From Pantoea vagans (GTDB taxonomy: Bacteria; Pseudomonadota; Gammaproteobacteria; Enterobacterales; Enterobacteriaceae), in NCBI RefSeq assembly GCF_001506165.1, contig NZ_CP011427.1, forward strand, positions 1,860,001 to 1,924,000: a DNA stretch of 64,000 nucleotides, read 5' to 3'. Under the pieces are notes generated by a model that was not told where the DNA came from, did not search any database, and saw only the letters and a list, made by a program, of their open reading frames with translations. Of this stretch, positions 45,156 through 54,015 are shown piece after piece; positions within the stretch are counted from its first letter, which is position 1, and each line of letters starts with the position of its first letter. A program made the translations under genes and the position numbers.

Positions 45156-45190
45156 TGTTCACTTGAACATTGTAATGCATCAAGTGTACA
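45156..45190. promoter_or_regulatory. Inverted-repeat operator of the RES-Xre pair
   Basis: TGTTCACTTGA (45156-45166) and TCAAGTGTACA (45180-45190) are inverted repeats with one mismatch and a 13-base spacer, 16 bases before the antitoxin start. The position fits autorepression by the Xre protein. Confidence 0.65.
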
Positions 45191-45229
45191 TCAGTTCGCG
45201 TGACTTGTCATTTTTTGAGCAGCCTGAAG

Positions 45230-45559
45230 TCAATCAACAATGAAAAGTTTGGCACCCTGGCGAGTAGAAGATTGATGCGCCTCGGCGTTATCCGCCACCT
45301 GATAGCTGACACCTGGCGTCAGGGTGAAGGTGCGACCATCTTCCAGTTCTGTCACCATTTCACCTTCCAGGCACAGCAGAATGTGGCCTTTGCTGCACCA
45401 GTGGTCAGCAACATACCCGGCGGAATACTCGACCATGCGCACGCGAATGTCGCCAAAGCGTTGTGTGCGCCACAGGGCATAGCCTACGTCGCCGGGGTGG
45501 GTTTCGGTTTCGATGGCGCTCCAGTCGGTAATACCAAACGGCAGTTGATTGATTTGCAC
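45230..45559 (-). CDS. DHCW-motif cupin protein, 109 aa
   Basis: A single-domain cupin of 109 residues. The motif VADHWCSKGHILLCLEGEMV at about residues 50-69 is that of the DHCW cupin family, followed by the second cupin motif LTPGVSYQVAD. The biochemical role is unknown; cupins often bind a metal and a small ligand. A GTG start at 45559 has AAGGAT in front. It lies 66 bases downstream of the FGGY kinase on the same strand and could be the last gene of that operon. Confidence 0.82.
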   Translation of the reverse strand: MQINQLPFGITDWSAIETETHPGDVGYALWRTQRFGDIRVRMVEYSAGYVADHWCSKGHILLCLEGEMVTELEDGRTFTLTPGVSYQVADNAEAHQSSTRQGAKLFIVD

Positions 45560-45625
45560 GGGATATCCTTATTGCGTTGACGAAACAGCCACTATTACCA
45601 CTCGGCTGAAAATAAACCAGTAAAA

Positions 45626-47113
45626 TCAGCCAACTTCGCGCCACATTTCGCTCATCGCCAGTTCGAGCTTTTTAAATATCCGATACCGAGCATCGTGAAA
45701 GGCAAAACGTTCAGATCTGGGCAATAGTTCGCCGGGCGTAATCTGTACCGCTTGTTTTACCGCAGCGGCCAGATTGGGCCAAACGCCGACACCCACACCA
45801 GCGCAGAGTGCGGCGCCTAAAGCACCGGTTTCTTTGCACTCGGCTACACGAATGGGAATACCCAGCACATCGGCAAACATCTGTGGCCAGATGCAACTGC
45901 GTGCCGCACCGCCCGAGAGCGTCGCGTGGGTGAAAGGAATGCCTGCTGCCCGTAAGCGGTCGATGTGCGCCCGATGCGCAAACGTCACGCCTTCAAACAG
46001 CGCAAACAGCATATCTGCGCGGGTGTGCCAGCCGCCCAGACCGTAAAAACCGGCTTTGGCAGGTTCAGATTTGCGACCAGAGTAGAGGTAGGGGTGATAG
46101 AGCGGCAGCTGCGCATTCAGCTCGACATGCGCGACCGTGTCACTGCTGCGGGCCGCGCCTTGACCGCTGCGGCCATCGTCGAATTCACGTAGAAACCAGT
46201 CCAGATTGGCGGCCGAGGTGGCGCTGGCCTCAATGGCCATAAAGCGGTCTTTTTCGATGATCGAATTCATAAACACCGGGCGCAGATAATCAGGTTTATC
46301 GACCACCACCTGATTGATGCTCCAGGTGCCCGCCACTATCGAGGCGTCACCGGTTCGCACCACGCCTGAACCAATGGCGCTGGCTACCACATCAAAAATA
46401 CCCGCCACCACCGGAATACCCGCCGGTAACCCGGTCAGTTGCGATGCGCGATCGGTGACGTGGCCGATCACATCACAAGATTCACACAGCGGTGGCAGCA
46501 GGGCGAGAGCCTCTTCAATTCCGTACAACGCCATCAGTTGCGGGCTGTAATCGCGTTGCCGGTAGTCAATCAGCCCGGCGCCTGCGGCATCGGAGTAATC
46601 TGCGCTGATGGTGCCACTGAGAAAATGCGCAATCACATCTTTGGCGCAAAGCACATGGCCGAGTTGCGCCCAACGATCTGGCTGGTGGTGTTTGATCCAA
46701 CTGATCAACACCGGTGTGGCTGCGGGCCACGGTTTTTGCAGCGATAGCTGATAGATCGCTTTATCTGCGCCACTGGCTTCCAGCGCCTGCACGGTTTCCA
46801 TGGCGCGATGATCAATCGATTGAATACCAAACAGCGGCTGTTGCTGTTTATCCAACGCATACAACCCATTACCATGCCCTGCGGCACCCACCGCAATGAC
46901 TTCTCGCGCATCAGTTCCGGCCTGTTGCAGGCAGCGGCTCACCGCCTGGCTCACGCCGTGCCAGATATCAACCACCGGACGCTCAGCGTAACCCTCCTGT
47001 GGTTGATGGGTTTCACCGGCGCACTCTGCCACTGACAGCACACGACCACTAAGATCAAACAGTACCGCTTTGATCATGGTGTTACCGGCATCTATGCCAA
47101 GAATTTGACTCAT
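45626..47113 (-). CDS. FGGY-family carbohydrate kinase (LyxK/EryA-like)
   Basis: A 495-residue ATP-dependent sugar or polyol kinase. FGGY marks are GIDAGNTMIKAVLFD (5-19), the GAAGHGNGLY and DHRAME substrate region, AGIFDVVASAIGSG, and the C-terminal THATLSGGAARSCIWPQMFADVLG and ETGALGAA. By eye it is nearest to E. coli L-xylulose kinase LyxK and to erythritol kinases. It is the third gene after a GlpD-like dehydrogenase and an aldolase, so its substrate is probably a short polyol or keto sugar. CGGAG precedes the ATG. Confidence 0.85.
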   Translation of the reverse strand: MSQILGIDAGNTMIKAVLFDLSGRVLSVAECAGETHQPQEGYAERPVVDIWHGVSQAVSRCLQQAGTDAREVIAVGAAGHGNGLYALDKQQQPLFGIQSIDHRAMETVQALEASGADKAIYQLSLQKPWPAATPVLISWIKHHQPDRWAQLGHVLCAKDVIAHFLSGTISADYSDAAGAGLIDYRQRDYSPQLMALYGIEEALALLPPLCESCDVIGHVTDRASQLTGLPAGIPVVAGIFDVVASAIGSGVVRTGDASIVAGTWSINQVVVDKPDYLRPVFMNSIIEKDRFMAIEASATSAANLDWFLREFDDGRSGQGAARSSDTVAHVELNAQLPLYHPYLYSGRKSEPAKAGFYGLGGWHTRADMLFALFEGVTFAHRAHIDRLRAAGIPFTHATLSGGAARSCIWPQMFADVLGIPIRVAECKETGALGAALCAGVGVGVWPNLAAAVKQAVQITPGELLPRSERFAFHDARYRIFKKLELAMSEMWREVG

Positions 47114-47173
47114 TTCCGACTCCGTTTTTCTGGCGAAGACGGCGCACCGCTTAAGCGCCGGTGCAGGTAAGGC

Positions 47174-48014
47174 TTAACCCTGCTGATAGATTTCCAGTGC
47201 ATCCGGGCCGCTGGCACCCTGATGGATGATGGCCATGAGCGCTTTCACCACGCGCGACGGATTATCGTGCTGATAGACGTTGCGGCCATACACCATACCG
47301 CTGGCCCCTTGCGCCATCAGCGCGGCACTTTTTGCCAGTACGCCACCCAGTTCGCCTTTGCCGCCACCGCGCACCAGCGTAGGGCAACGCGCGGCTTCCA
47401 CCACACGATGAAAGTCGTCGATATTTTCGGTGGGATCGGCTTTGATGATGTCCGCCCCCAGTTCACGCGCCAGGCGCACCAGTGGTACAATTTTCTCGAC
47501 ATCACCCAGCGAACCATAGGCAGCACCTTGCCCGGCCGGTGCCATCACTAAAGGTTCAATCATCAGCGGCATGGCATAGCGATCGCACGCCTGACGTAAT
47601 CGTCCAATGTTCTCGACACACATGCGGAAAATACCGGGTTCGTCTGGAATCAAATAGAGATTGACCACCACCGCGGCGGCATCCATCTGCAGAGCAGCAA
47701 GAATGGGCTCATCAGGATTGTGCAACACGGCCCACATCTCCCGATGACGCGCGGCGTTATAGGCATTACCGACATCGGTACGCATCACCAACGCCGGTTT
47801 GCGTCCGGCAACGCGCTGTAACAGATCGGCCTGGCCATAGTTCACCTGAATTGCATCGGGTTGTGCGGCGATCAGGTTTTCCATCACGCCCTCAATATTT
47901 TCCAGGCCAATCAGGAAATCGGGCTCGTTGGCGATGCCGTGGTCGATCGCCACGTCAAGGCATTTACCGTGCTGAAAACAGGCGGTTCATGCGGACTTTA
48001 TTGGTTACTAACAT
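47174..48014 (-). pseudogene. Class I (DhnA/LsrF-type) aldolase with a one-base frameshift
   Basis: A DeoC/FbaB-type TIM-barrel aldolase. Most of it reads from 47953 (VAIDHGIANEPDFLIGLENIEGV onward, with the Schiff-base Lys in GADIIKADPTEN and GGGKGELGGVL). The natural start is the ATG at 48014, with GGAGG, reading MLVTNKVRMNRLF; that frame then meets a stop. Removing one base from the four-base run 47975-47978 joins RMNRLF to QHGKCLDVAIDHG, exactly as in the family. The start overlaps the GlpD-like gene by 17 bases. Either a real disabling mutation, a slippage site, or a sequencing error. Confidence 0.85.
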
Positions 48015-49752
48015 GTCGTGTTTCCTCCTGAAAAATCGTGGGATTAAGGTGAGTCAGGCCGTGCCATTGCGCCAGACGGGCGCAACTCTGATCCAGATGC
48101 TGCCTGCGGTGGCTGTCACTCCAACCCAGCGTGCTGGCTAAAAGGTGTGATATCTCTTCCACCAGCGGCAAGGTCAGTTCGCCGCAGATGGCCAAGGATG
48201 TGCGTCGCACCAGCAGATCTTCCAACTGTTGTACCTGCTCGTGCTCAATCAGATAACGCAGTTCCAATGCGCTGTACTCGCTATGATGTTGCAGCGGTTG
48301 TTCGCCTTGTTGCTGAATCCGTTGCAGAATGGGCAGAGCGCGACTGCCGTAGCGCTTCGCCAGTAATGACACGCGAGGCAGCGGCAGATCATATTGTTGC
48401 GCCAGTTGCGTCAGCCAGCGCGTTTGCCCGGAAGGTGCCGGAAAGTCACGGCCGCCACCGATAGGCATATCGCCGCTCGATTGACGCCGTTTTTCACCCA
48501 CCAATCGCAATACCCGGTCTGCTGCCTCCTCACCAAACTGTCGGAATGTGGTCCATTTCCCGCCCACCAGACACAGCACGCTGTACGCATGCGCCGCATC
48601 TGGCGGCAACAGCACCAATGAGTGATTACGGGATATCTGCCCGTTCACTTTTGCATCGCTGGCGGGCAGGGGGCGGACACCACAGAAGGTGTAGAGGATG
48701 GACGATTCTGGTACCACCACATTGGGGAAGACGAAGCGTAGCGATTCGAGGATGTAGGCTTTCTCATCCTCTTCACACACCACGCTATCGGGGTCGTCAA
48801 CACGGATGTCGGTAGAACCTAACAGCACTTTGCCGAACCACGGGAACATAATGCACACCCGACCTTCCTGGTTTTCGAAATAGACCATCTCGCCGTCGAG
48901 CATGTGCCGCAATTCGGGATGGTCGATAATCAGGTGCGAACCCTTGGTGCCGCCAATTAATCTCGCCGTGGTTTCCGTGGGGACCAATCGCTGATTAAGC
49001 TGATCAATCCACGCACCGCCAGCATTCACCAGCACATGGGGTTGCAGCGTAAAACGCTCGCCGCTGAATGCATCCTGAAGCGTGACGGATTCGCCATTGG
49101 TGCTGACTAACTGAAGATAGTTCAGCGCCAGCGCGTCGGGGCAGGCGCGTTCGGCATCCTCTATCAATTCATAGCCTAAGCGTTCGGGGGCACTGATCCA
49201 CGCATCATAGTAGCTGGCGCTGTACTTCACCCACGGGGCAAAACCGGGCCAGCGGTCCCGCGTTGCGGCTTCTGCGCGTACCTGATGTTTAGGCATCGAA
49301 CCATATTGTCGCGTGTAGATATCGTAAAGACTCAGGCCCGTTTTGATCAGCAAAGCCCCCCGTCGGGTAGGTTTATCACTGAGTCGAAGAAAGCGACGAG
49401 TGGCATTGATTAGCCCCCCACCGAGATTGTCGATTGGCACCGTGGTGCGCAGCGGGAAAACGTAATGTGAGGCGTTTTTCAGTAGCCGGTCACGCTCGGT
49501 CACGGACTCTTTTACCAGGGTAAATTCACCGGTTTCCAGATAACGTAATCCGCCGTGAATCATGCGCGATAGCGCGCCGCTGGCGGCCTGACACCAGTCG
49601 CCTTTCTCCACCAAAATTACCGGAATGCCCTGTAGCGCCAGTTCACGAAAGGTGCTGATACCATTAATCCCCCCGCCGACAATTAACACGGGGGCCGTAG
49701 TGCGCTGTCGCAGCGCGTTAAGTCGTTGTTCGCGTGTTGCGTTATTCTCCAT
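47998..49752 (-). CDS. FAD-dependent GlpD-like polyol-phosphate dehydrogenase
   Basis: A 584-residue flavoprotein of the glycerol-3-phosphate dehydrogenase family, which passes electrons to quinone at the inner membrane. Visible parts are the FAD fold VLIVGGGINGISTFRELA (22-39), the SGALSRMIHGGLRYLETGEF block, NAGGAWID, GGTKGSHLII, MFPWFGKVLLGSTD, and the C-terminal domain from about 490. It is the first gene of an operon with an aldolase and an FGGY kinase, so it more likely oxidises another polyol phosphate, as EryB does for erythritol 4-phosphate, than glycerol 3-phosphate. A consensus CRP site lies about 95 bases upstream. Confidence 0.85.
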   Translation of the reverse strand: MENNATREQRLNALRQRTTAPVLIVGGGINGISTFRELALQGIPVILVEKGDWCQAASGALSRMIHGGLRYLETGEFTLVKESVTERDRLLKNASHYVFPLRTTVPIDNLGGGLINATRRFLRLSDKPTRRGALLIKTGLSLYDIYTRQYGSMPKHQVRAEAATRDRWPGFAPWVKYSASYYDAWISAPERLGYELIEDAERACPDALALNYLQLVSTNGESVTLQDAFSGERFTLQPHVLVNAGGAWIDQLNQRLVPTETTARLIGGTKGSHLIIDHPELRHMLDGEMVYFENQEGRVCIMFPWFGKVLLGSTDIRVDDPDSVVCEEDEKAYILESLRFVFPNVVVPESSILYTFCGVRPLPASDAKVNGQISRNHSLVLLPPDAAHAYSVLCLVGGKWTTFRQFGEEAADRVLRLVGEKRRQSSGDMPIGGGRDFPAPSGQTRWLTQLAQQYDLPLPRVSLLAKRYGSRALPILQRIQQQGEQPLQHHSEYSALELRYLIEHEQVQQLEDLLVRRTSLAICGELTLPLVEEISHLLASTLGWSDSHRRQHLDQSCARLAQWHGLTHLNPTIFQEETRHVSNQ

Positions 49753-49845
49753 GGGTTGCTCCCCGGCTCATGGCCATCTTCATAAGCGCAGATAGATAAA
49801 TCGTTGACGCAAAAAGAGGTGAGGGTTAATGGAAGCTGCAATTGT

Positions 49846-49861
49846 TGTGATTACACTCACA
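49846..49861 (-). promoter_or_regulatory. Consensus CRP site upstream of the GlpD-like operon
   Basis: TGTGATTACACTCACA matches all ten conserved CRP positions. It lies 94 bases before the GlpD-like start and about the same distance from ampC on the other side; the polyol operon is the likelier target. Confidence 0.75.
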
Positions 49862-49959
49862 AAGAGAGCTTTATCGAAGGTTCAGGCTAAGCGCTTTCAG
49901 TTGGGCTGAATTTCGTTTCGTGGCAAAATAGTGACTTAACTAAAATATAAGGGATTATC

Positions 49960-51084
49960 ATGCAATTACCAAAAACACTCAGTATTTTGGCTCTCATAAT
50001 GAGCAGTAACTCTTTCGCACAAACCCCCGCGCCGGACACGATTATCAAACCCCTGATGCAGCAATACCAGATTCCCGGCATGGCTGTGGCCATTCTGCAT
50101 AACGGTAAAACGGAATTTTATAATTACGGTGTGGCATCTAAAGAGACTCAACAACCGATCACGCAACAGACGCTGTTTGAGATTGGTTCGTTGAGCAAAA
50201 CCTTTACCGCAACGTTGGCCAGCTACGCCGCGCAGCAGAAAAAACTGCAATTCAGCGATAAAGCCAGCACATGGTTGCCTGAACTCAAAGGCAGTGCTTT
50301 CGATCGGGTATCACTGCTGAATCTCGCCACCCACACCTCCGGCACACCTTTGTTCGTGCCGGATGCGGTCACCAATCAGCAGCAGTTAATGGACTGGTAC
50401 AAACACTGGCAGCCTGATGCAAAGCCCGGCACTGTGCGCGTCTATTCCAATCTTGGCATTGGTATGTTGGGCATGATTGCTGCGAAAAGTTTGCAACAGC
50501 CTTTTATCAGCGCAATGGAAAAGCAGCTTTTACCGGCCATGGGCATGCACCACAGCTATGTGCAGGTGCCGGCGTCAGCAATGGGGCAGTATGCGCAGGG
50601 GTATAACAAGCAGGATAAACCGGTACGTGTTACACCGGGTCCGTTGGATGCAGAGTCTTATGGACTCAAATCGACCTCATCAGATTTGATTCGCTGGTTG
50701 TCGATCCAATTGGATGAGCAAAAAGTCGCACCTGACTGGCAGCAAGCCATTGCTCGCACGCATCAGGGTTACTACCAAACCGATGCATTTACGCAAGCAA
50801 TGATGTGGGAGTATTACCCGCTGCCCGTCACCGCGCAGCAACTGGTTGAGGGCAATAGCGGGCAACGCATTATGAAAGGGATGTCTGCGACACTGATTTC
50901 GCCACCGCAGCCTGCGCCACAACAGGCATGGTTCAACAAGACCGGTTCCACTAACGGTTTCTCGACTTACGCCGTGTTTATCCCATCGCAAAAAATCGCG
51001 GTGATCATGCTGGCGAACAAATGGTTCCCGAATGACGATCGCGTGATCGCAGCGGATAAAATCATTAAGCAGCTGAATAAGTAG
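49960..51084 (+). CDS. ampC: Class C beta-lactamase (AmpC)
   Basis: A periplasmic serine beta-lactamase that hydrolyses cephalosporins and penicillins. It has 374 residues with a signal peptide cut near residue 20 (NSFA-QT). The three active-site motifs are complete: SxxK at Ser77-Lys80 (GSLSK), Tyr162-Ser-Asn164 (VYSN) and Lys327-Thr-Gly329 (FNKTG). No ampR regulator lies next to it; the divergent neighbour is the polyol operon. Expression is therefore probably low and constitutive, as in E. coli, unless a regulator is encoded elsewhere. Confidence 0.94.
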   Translation: MQLPKTLSILALIMSSNSFAQTPAPDTIIKPLMQQYQIPGMAVAILHNGKTEFYNYGVASKETQQPITQQTLFEIGSLSKTFTATLASYAAQQKKLQFSDKASTWLPELKGSAFDRVSLLNLATHTSGTPLFVPDAVTNQQQLMDWYKHWQPDAKPGTVRVYSNLGIGMLGMIAAKSLQQPFISAMEKQLLPAMGMHHSYVQVPASAMGQYAQGYNKQDKPVRVTPGPLDAESYGLKSTSSDLIRWLSIQLDEQKVAPDWQQAIARTHQGYYQTDAFTQAMMWEYYPLPVTAQQLVEGNSGQRIMKGMSATLISPPQPAPQQAWFNKTGSTNGFSTYAVFIPSQKIAVIMLANKWFPNDDRVIAADKIIKQLNK

Positions 51085-51127
51085 CTGTTAACTCAGGGCG
51101 CTTTATTGATGATGTGCGTCCTGTTCA

Positions 51128-51760
51128 TTATTTGCGCGCATCCAGCGCCAGCTTTACCGCCATTCCCGCCAGCACTGTGCCCATGAGCCAACGTTGCAGA
51201 CGCTGCCAACTGGGACGAGCCAGCAAAAAGGTTGAAACCTGGCCTGCGGTGGTGATGAAAATCGCGTTAACCGTCAGGCTAATCACAATTTGTGTGACAC
51301 CCAGCACCAGCGATTGCATTAACACGCTGCCGTGATCCGGGGTAATGAACTGTGGCAGGAGAGATAAAAACATCATGGCGATTTTGGGATTCGCAAGATT
51401 CGTGAGAAATCCCATGGTGAAAAGTTTACGGTGGTTATCGGCCGGCAGGTCGCGCACCGCAAACGGGGATCGGCCACCCGGTTTCAATGCCTGCCACGCG
51501 AGATAAAGCAGATAGAGCGCACCGCTAAAGCGCAGCGCGTCGTAGGCCCACGGCACCGCCAGCAACCAAGCGGTGATCCCCAGTGCCGCGCACAGCATGT
51601 AAAACACAAAACCTAACGCCACGCCGCCTAACGAGATATATCCAGCACGCTTGCCCTGGCACAGCGAGCGGGAAACCAGATAAATCATGTTTGGGCCGGG
51701 GGTCAACACTAATCCTAATGCCACCAAAGCAAAGGCTAACCAACTGGATAATTCAGGCAT
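51128..51760 (-). CDS. LysE/RhtB-family amino-acid exporter
   Basis: A 210-residue inner-membrane exporter with about six hydrophobic segments. The RhtB marks are LTPGPNMIYLVSRSLCQGKRAGYISLGGVALGF near the N-terminus and FTMGFLTNLANPKIAMMFLSLLPQF in the middle. Members export homoserine, threonine, lysine or related compounds; the substrate here cannot be told. It is convergent with ampC. Confidence 0.88.
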   Translation of the reverse strand: MPELSSWLAFALVALGLVLTPGPNMIYLVSRSLCQGKRAGYISLGGVALGFVFYMLCAALGITAWLLAVPWAYDALRFSGALYLLYLAWQALKPGGRSPFAVRDLPADNHRKLFTMGFLTNLANPKIAMMFLSLLPQFITPDHGSVLMQSLVLGVTQIVISLTVNAIFITTAGQVSTFLLARPSWQRLQRWLMGTVLAGMAVKLALDARK

Positions 51761-51894
51761 GCGTCACTCCTTGCGTTCATCATCAGCGATTATGACGCGA
51801 ATGTTTTGGTGCAGGCAACGCACATTTAGGACTGACAGCAGGAATAAGCTGAGTTAACGTAAATCTGCATTTTTTATTTAATAGGGAGATGAAT

Positions 51895-52194
51895 ATGACG
51901 GTTCCTGTTGTTGCATTGCTAACCGCAAAACCAGGCTGTGAAGATAAAGCTGAGCAATTATTCCGTGGCGTGATTGAAGAGACGTTACAGGAAGAGGGAT
52001 GTATCACCTACCAGCTGAATATTGACAGCAAAAACACACGCCGCTTTGTCTGGACAGAGGAGTGGGCGAGCCAGGAATTACTGGATAAGCATCTCAATGC
52101 CCCCCATATTGTTAAGTTGTTTGCCGATCTGGAACCATTGCTGGAGCAGGCAGAAGTGGTGGCATTGAAAAAAGTGGCGGGTGGTAATGCCTGA
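51895..52194 (+). CDS. Antibiotic-biosynthesis mono-oxygenase (ABM) domain protein
   Basis: A 99-residue ferredoxin-like (dimeric alpha-beta barrel) protein of the YgiN/ABM group, members of which act on quinones or are of unknown use. The pattern is VALLTAKPGCEDKAEQLF, EGCITYQLNIDSKNTRRFVWTEEWASQELLDKHLNAPHI, then LEQAEVVALKKV. The start at 51895 is preferred because GGGAG is six bases before it; an ATG two codons earlier lies against that site. A short stem AGCAGA/TCTGCT with T-run follows the gene at about 52203-52230. Confidence 0.82.
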   Translation: MTVPVVALLTAKPGCEDKAEQLFRGVIEETLQEEGCITYQLNIDSKNTRRFVWTEEWASQELLDKHLNAPHIVKLFADLEPLLEQAEVVALKKVAGGNA

Positions 52195-52252
52195 TACAGA
52201 ATAAGCAGATTTCGGTCTGCTTTTTTATTTTTCTGAATGTAGCGAGTCTGAC

Positions 52253-52837
52253 ATGGGATGTTTTGGTTCGGTAAGCAGAGCAGAGAATTCACGCTGGAAA
52301 AATAGTTCACCTTTATTACCTGAATTTCACTTTCATGAAATTCACCGCGCCAGGATGCATGCAGACAGTGCGCCCACGATTATCCAGGCGCTGAAGCAAT
52401 TCGATATGCAGCAGGATGTGATTGCACGCACCCTGATGGCGATTCGAAAATGGCCTGAGAAGCTCTTACCCGGCTTCACACCTCAGGATTTTAACCTGCA
52501 TCGATTTACCTTACTCAATGAATCTGCAGAAGAAATCACCTTCGGGCTGGTCGGGCGCTTCTGGCGTCTGGATATGGGGCTGGAAGCGATTAACGATGCA
52601 CAGGATTTTATACGGCATGACAACCCATTGCATGCGCGTTTAATCGTGCGCAATCAGGTCTTTCAGCGATCGGTTGGCGAGTATGAGGTGATGACCGAAA
52701 CCTTCATTTACTGCCCGACGCCACAGGTAAAGCGTCGCATGCTTCCCTACTGGCTGACCATCCGTCCGGCCAGCGGTTTGATTCGTTTGCGCATGCTTAA
52801 ACTGGTTCAGCAGAATATTAACGGAGAGATGAAGTGA
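52253..52837 (+). CDS. Hypothetical protein, about 194 aa
   Basis: A soluble protein of up to 194 residues that I cannot assign with confidence. It contains PEFHFHEIHRARMHADSAPTIIQALKQFDMQQDVIARTLMAIRKWPEKLL, then FTLLNESAEEITFGLVGRFWRLD and VMTETFIYCPTPQVKRRMLPYWLTIRPASGLIRLRMLKLVQQ. The alternation of strands with a long C-terminal helix recalls lipid-binding (SRPBCC-like) folds, but that is a guess. The start is uncertain because no strong ribosome site is visible. Its end overlaps the broken VOC gene (GTGA). Confidence 0.62.
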   Translation: MGCFGSVSRAENSRWKNSSPLLPEFHFHEIHRARMHADSAPTIIQALKQFDMQQDVIARTLMAIRKWPEKLLPGFTPQDFNLHRFTLLNESAEEITFGLVGRFWRLDMGLEAINDAQDFIRHDNPLHARLIVRNQVFQRSVGEYEVMTETFIYCPTPQVKRRMLPYWLTIRPASGLIRLRMLKLVQQNINGEMK

Positions 52838-53229
52838 GAACGCAAAAACGTTGTATGGGTTATGTAGCGATTGTAGTGGATGATTATGATCGCGCTATTG
52901 AATATTACACGCAAAAATTAGGTTTTCATTTAATCGAAGATACGCCACAACCCGGCAAGCGTTGGGTGGTGGTGAATCCGAATCCGTAAAGTGACTGTAA
53001 TCTGTTATTAGCACAGGCGTCTAATGAGCGTCAGCAAAGCTTTATTGGCAATCAGTGTGGCGGCCGTGTGTTTCTGTTTTTGCAGACTGACGACTTCTGG
53101 CGTGATTATCAGCAGATGAAAGCCAACGGGGTAACTTTCTGTGAGGAACCACGTGAAGAGGAATATGGCACCGTGGTGGTGTTTGAAGATATTTATGGTA
53201 ACCGCTGGGATCTTTATCAGAACAAATAA
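52834..53229 (+). pseudogene. VOC-family (glyoxalase-like) protein interrupted by an in-frame stop
   Basis: Reading from the GTG at 52834 (GGAGA upstream) gives a 131-residue glyoxalase/bleomycin-resistance-type protein: CMGYVAIVVDDYDRAIEYYTQKLGFHLIEDT, GKRWVVVNPNP, then a TAA at 52987-52989, then SDCNLLLAQASNERQQSFIGNQCGGRVFLFLQ and EEYGTVVVFEDIYGNRWDLYQNK up to the TAA at 53229. The frame is unbroken apart from codon 52, and the second half keeps clear VOC features. A single base change, for example from GAA or CAA, would explain it. The result is a recent nonsense pseudogene or a sequencing error. Confidence 0.85.
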
Positions 53230-53278
53230 TGGGCCCGACGCTCTGTCGCTCAGTTTAGTGAACAATACCATGTATGCT

Positions 53279-53392
53279 GGTGCGCATAAATGCGCACTCT
53301 ACGAAAATCGCAGCCATTTTTGCTGATGTGCGTAAATGCGCGCCCTTCGAAAAACCGCTTCCATTCTTGTAGGGGCGCCATTCATGACGACC
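53279..53392. repeat. Cluster of three short palindromic repeats
   Basis: GGTGCGCATAAATGCGCACT (53279-53298), a degenerate GTGCGTAAATGCGCGC (about 53328-53343) and GGCGCCATTCATGACGACC (about 53374-53392, preceded by GTAGGG) are variants of the repeats at 25398-25465. They lie in the 209-base gap between the broken VOC gene and the cupin; nothing else is seen there. Confidence 0.65.
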
Positions 53393-53438
53393 GCCGTAAG
53401 TTGAACAGATAAGACCCTGAAACTGCGTATGGTCATCC

Positions 53439-53774
53439 TCAAAAATTCGTACGGTCGCCACGGGTCGTCGGATGAGAGATCACCAAAAACTCCACCGGGG
53501 ATGCTGAATCATTACGCGCCTGATGTGGCGCGTCAGGAGGAATTTCAATCCCTTGCTGTGCCTGCAATCGGTGATATTCGCCCTGTAATTCCATCGTCAG
53601 CTCACCGCTCAATACAAAGAAAAACTGACGAGATACAGAGTGGTAATGACGCTGTTCGGCACTGCTTGCCGGCATTCTTTCATGGATCACCAGCATGTCC
53701 TGGCGCTCAAGCAGCGTCCAGCCATCACAATTGCCGCCCCAAATATAATGTGGTGCATTCTCTTTAGAAATCAT
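53439..53774 (-). CDS. Cupin-domain protein, 111 aa
   Basis: A small single-domain cupin. RHYHSVSRQFFFVLSGELTMELQGEYHRLQAQQGIEIPPDAPHQARN carries both cupin motifs with two His, a Glu and a further His that would bind a metal. The start at 53774 (MISKENAPHY) has AAGGAAAC in front, and a longer reading from 53924 is rejected. It is divergent from ybiU. The function is unknown. Confidence 0.8.
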   Translation of the reverse strand: MISKENAPHYIWGGNCDGWTLLERQDMLVIHERMPASSAEQRHYHSVSRQFFFVLSGELTMELQGEYHRLQAQQGIEIPPDAPHQARNDSASPVEFLVISHPTTRGDRTNF

Positions 53775-54015
53775 GGTGTTTCCTTTTGGTGCTGAAAATT
53801 CATCAACGCCTTGTTTTAACATTAAGGGCAGAACAAGCAAACAGTTGCAGCACGGCATTTTAACTGCCAGTACCGCGGACAGGTTCCTGCAATTCGTTAG
53901 CAGAATAACTGTGATTCCGGTCATAAAACCAAGCGCAGGCGATTGGCGTAATTTTGTCCTTTTGTTATGAATGAAACTATATCATGTTTCAAACGAAACA
54001 AAGCGGAGCAAAAAC

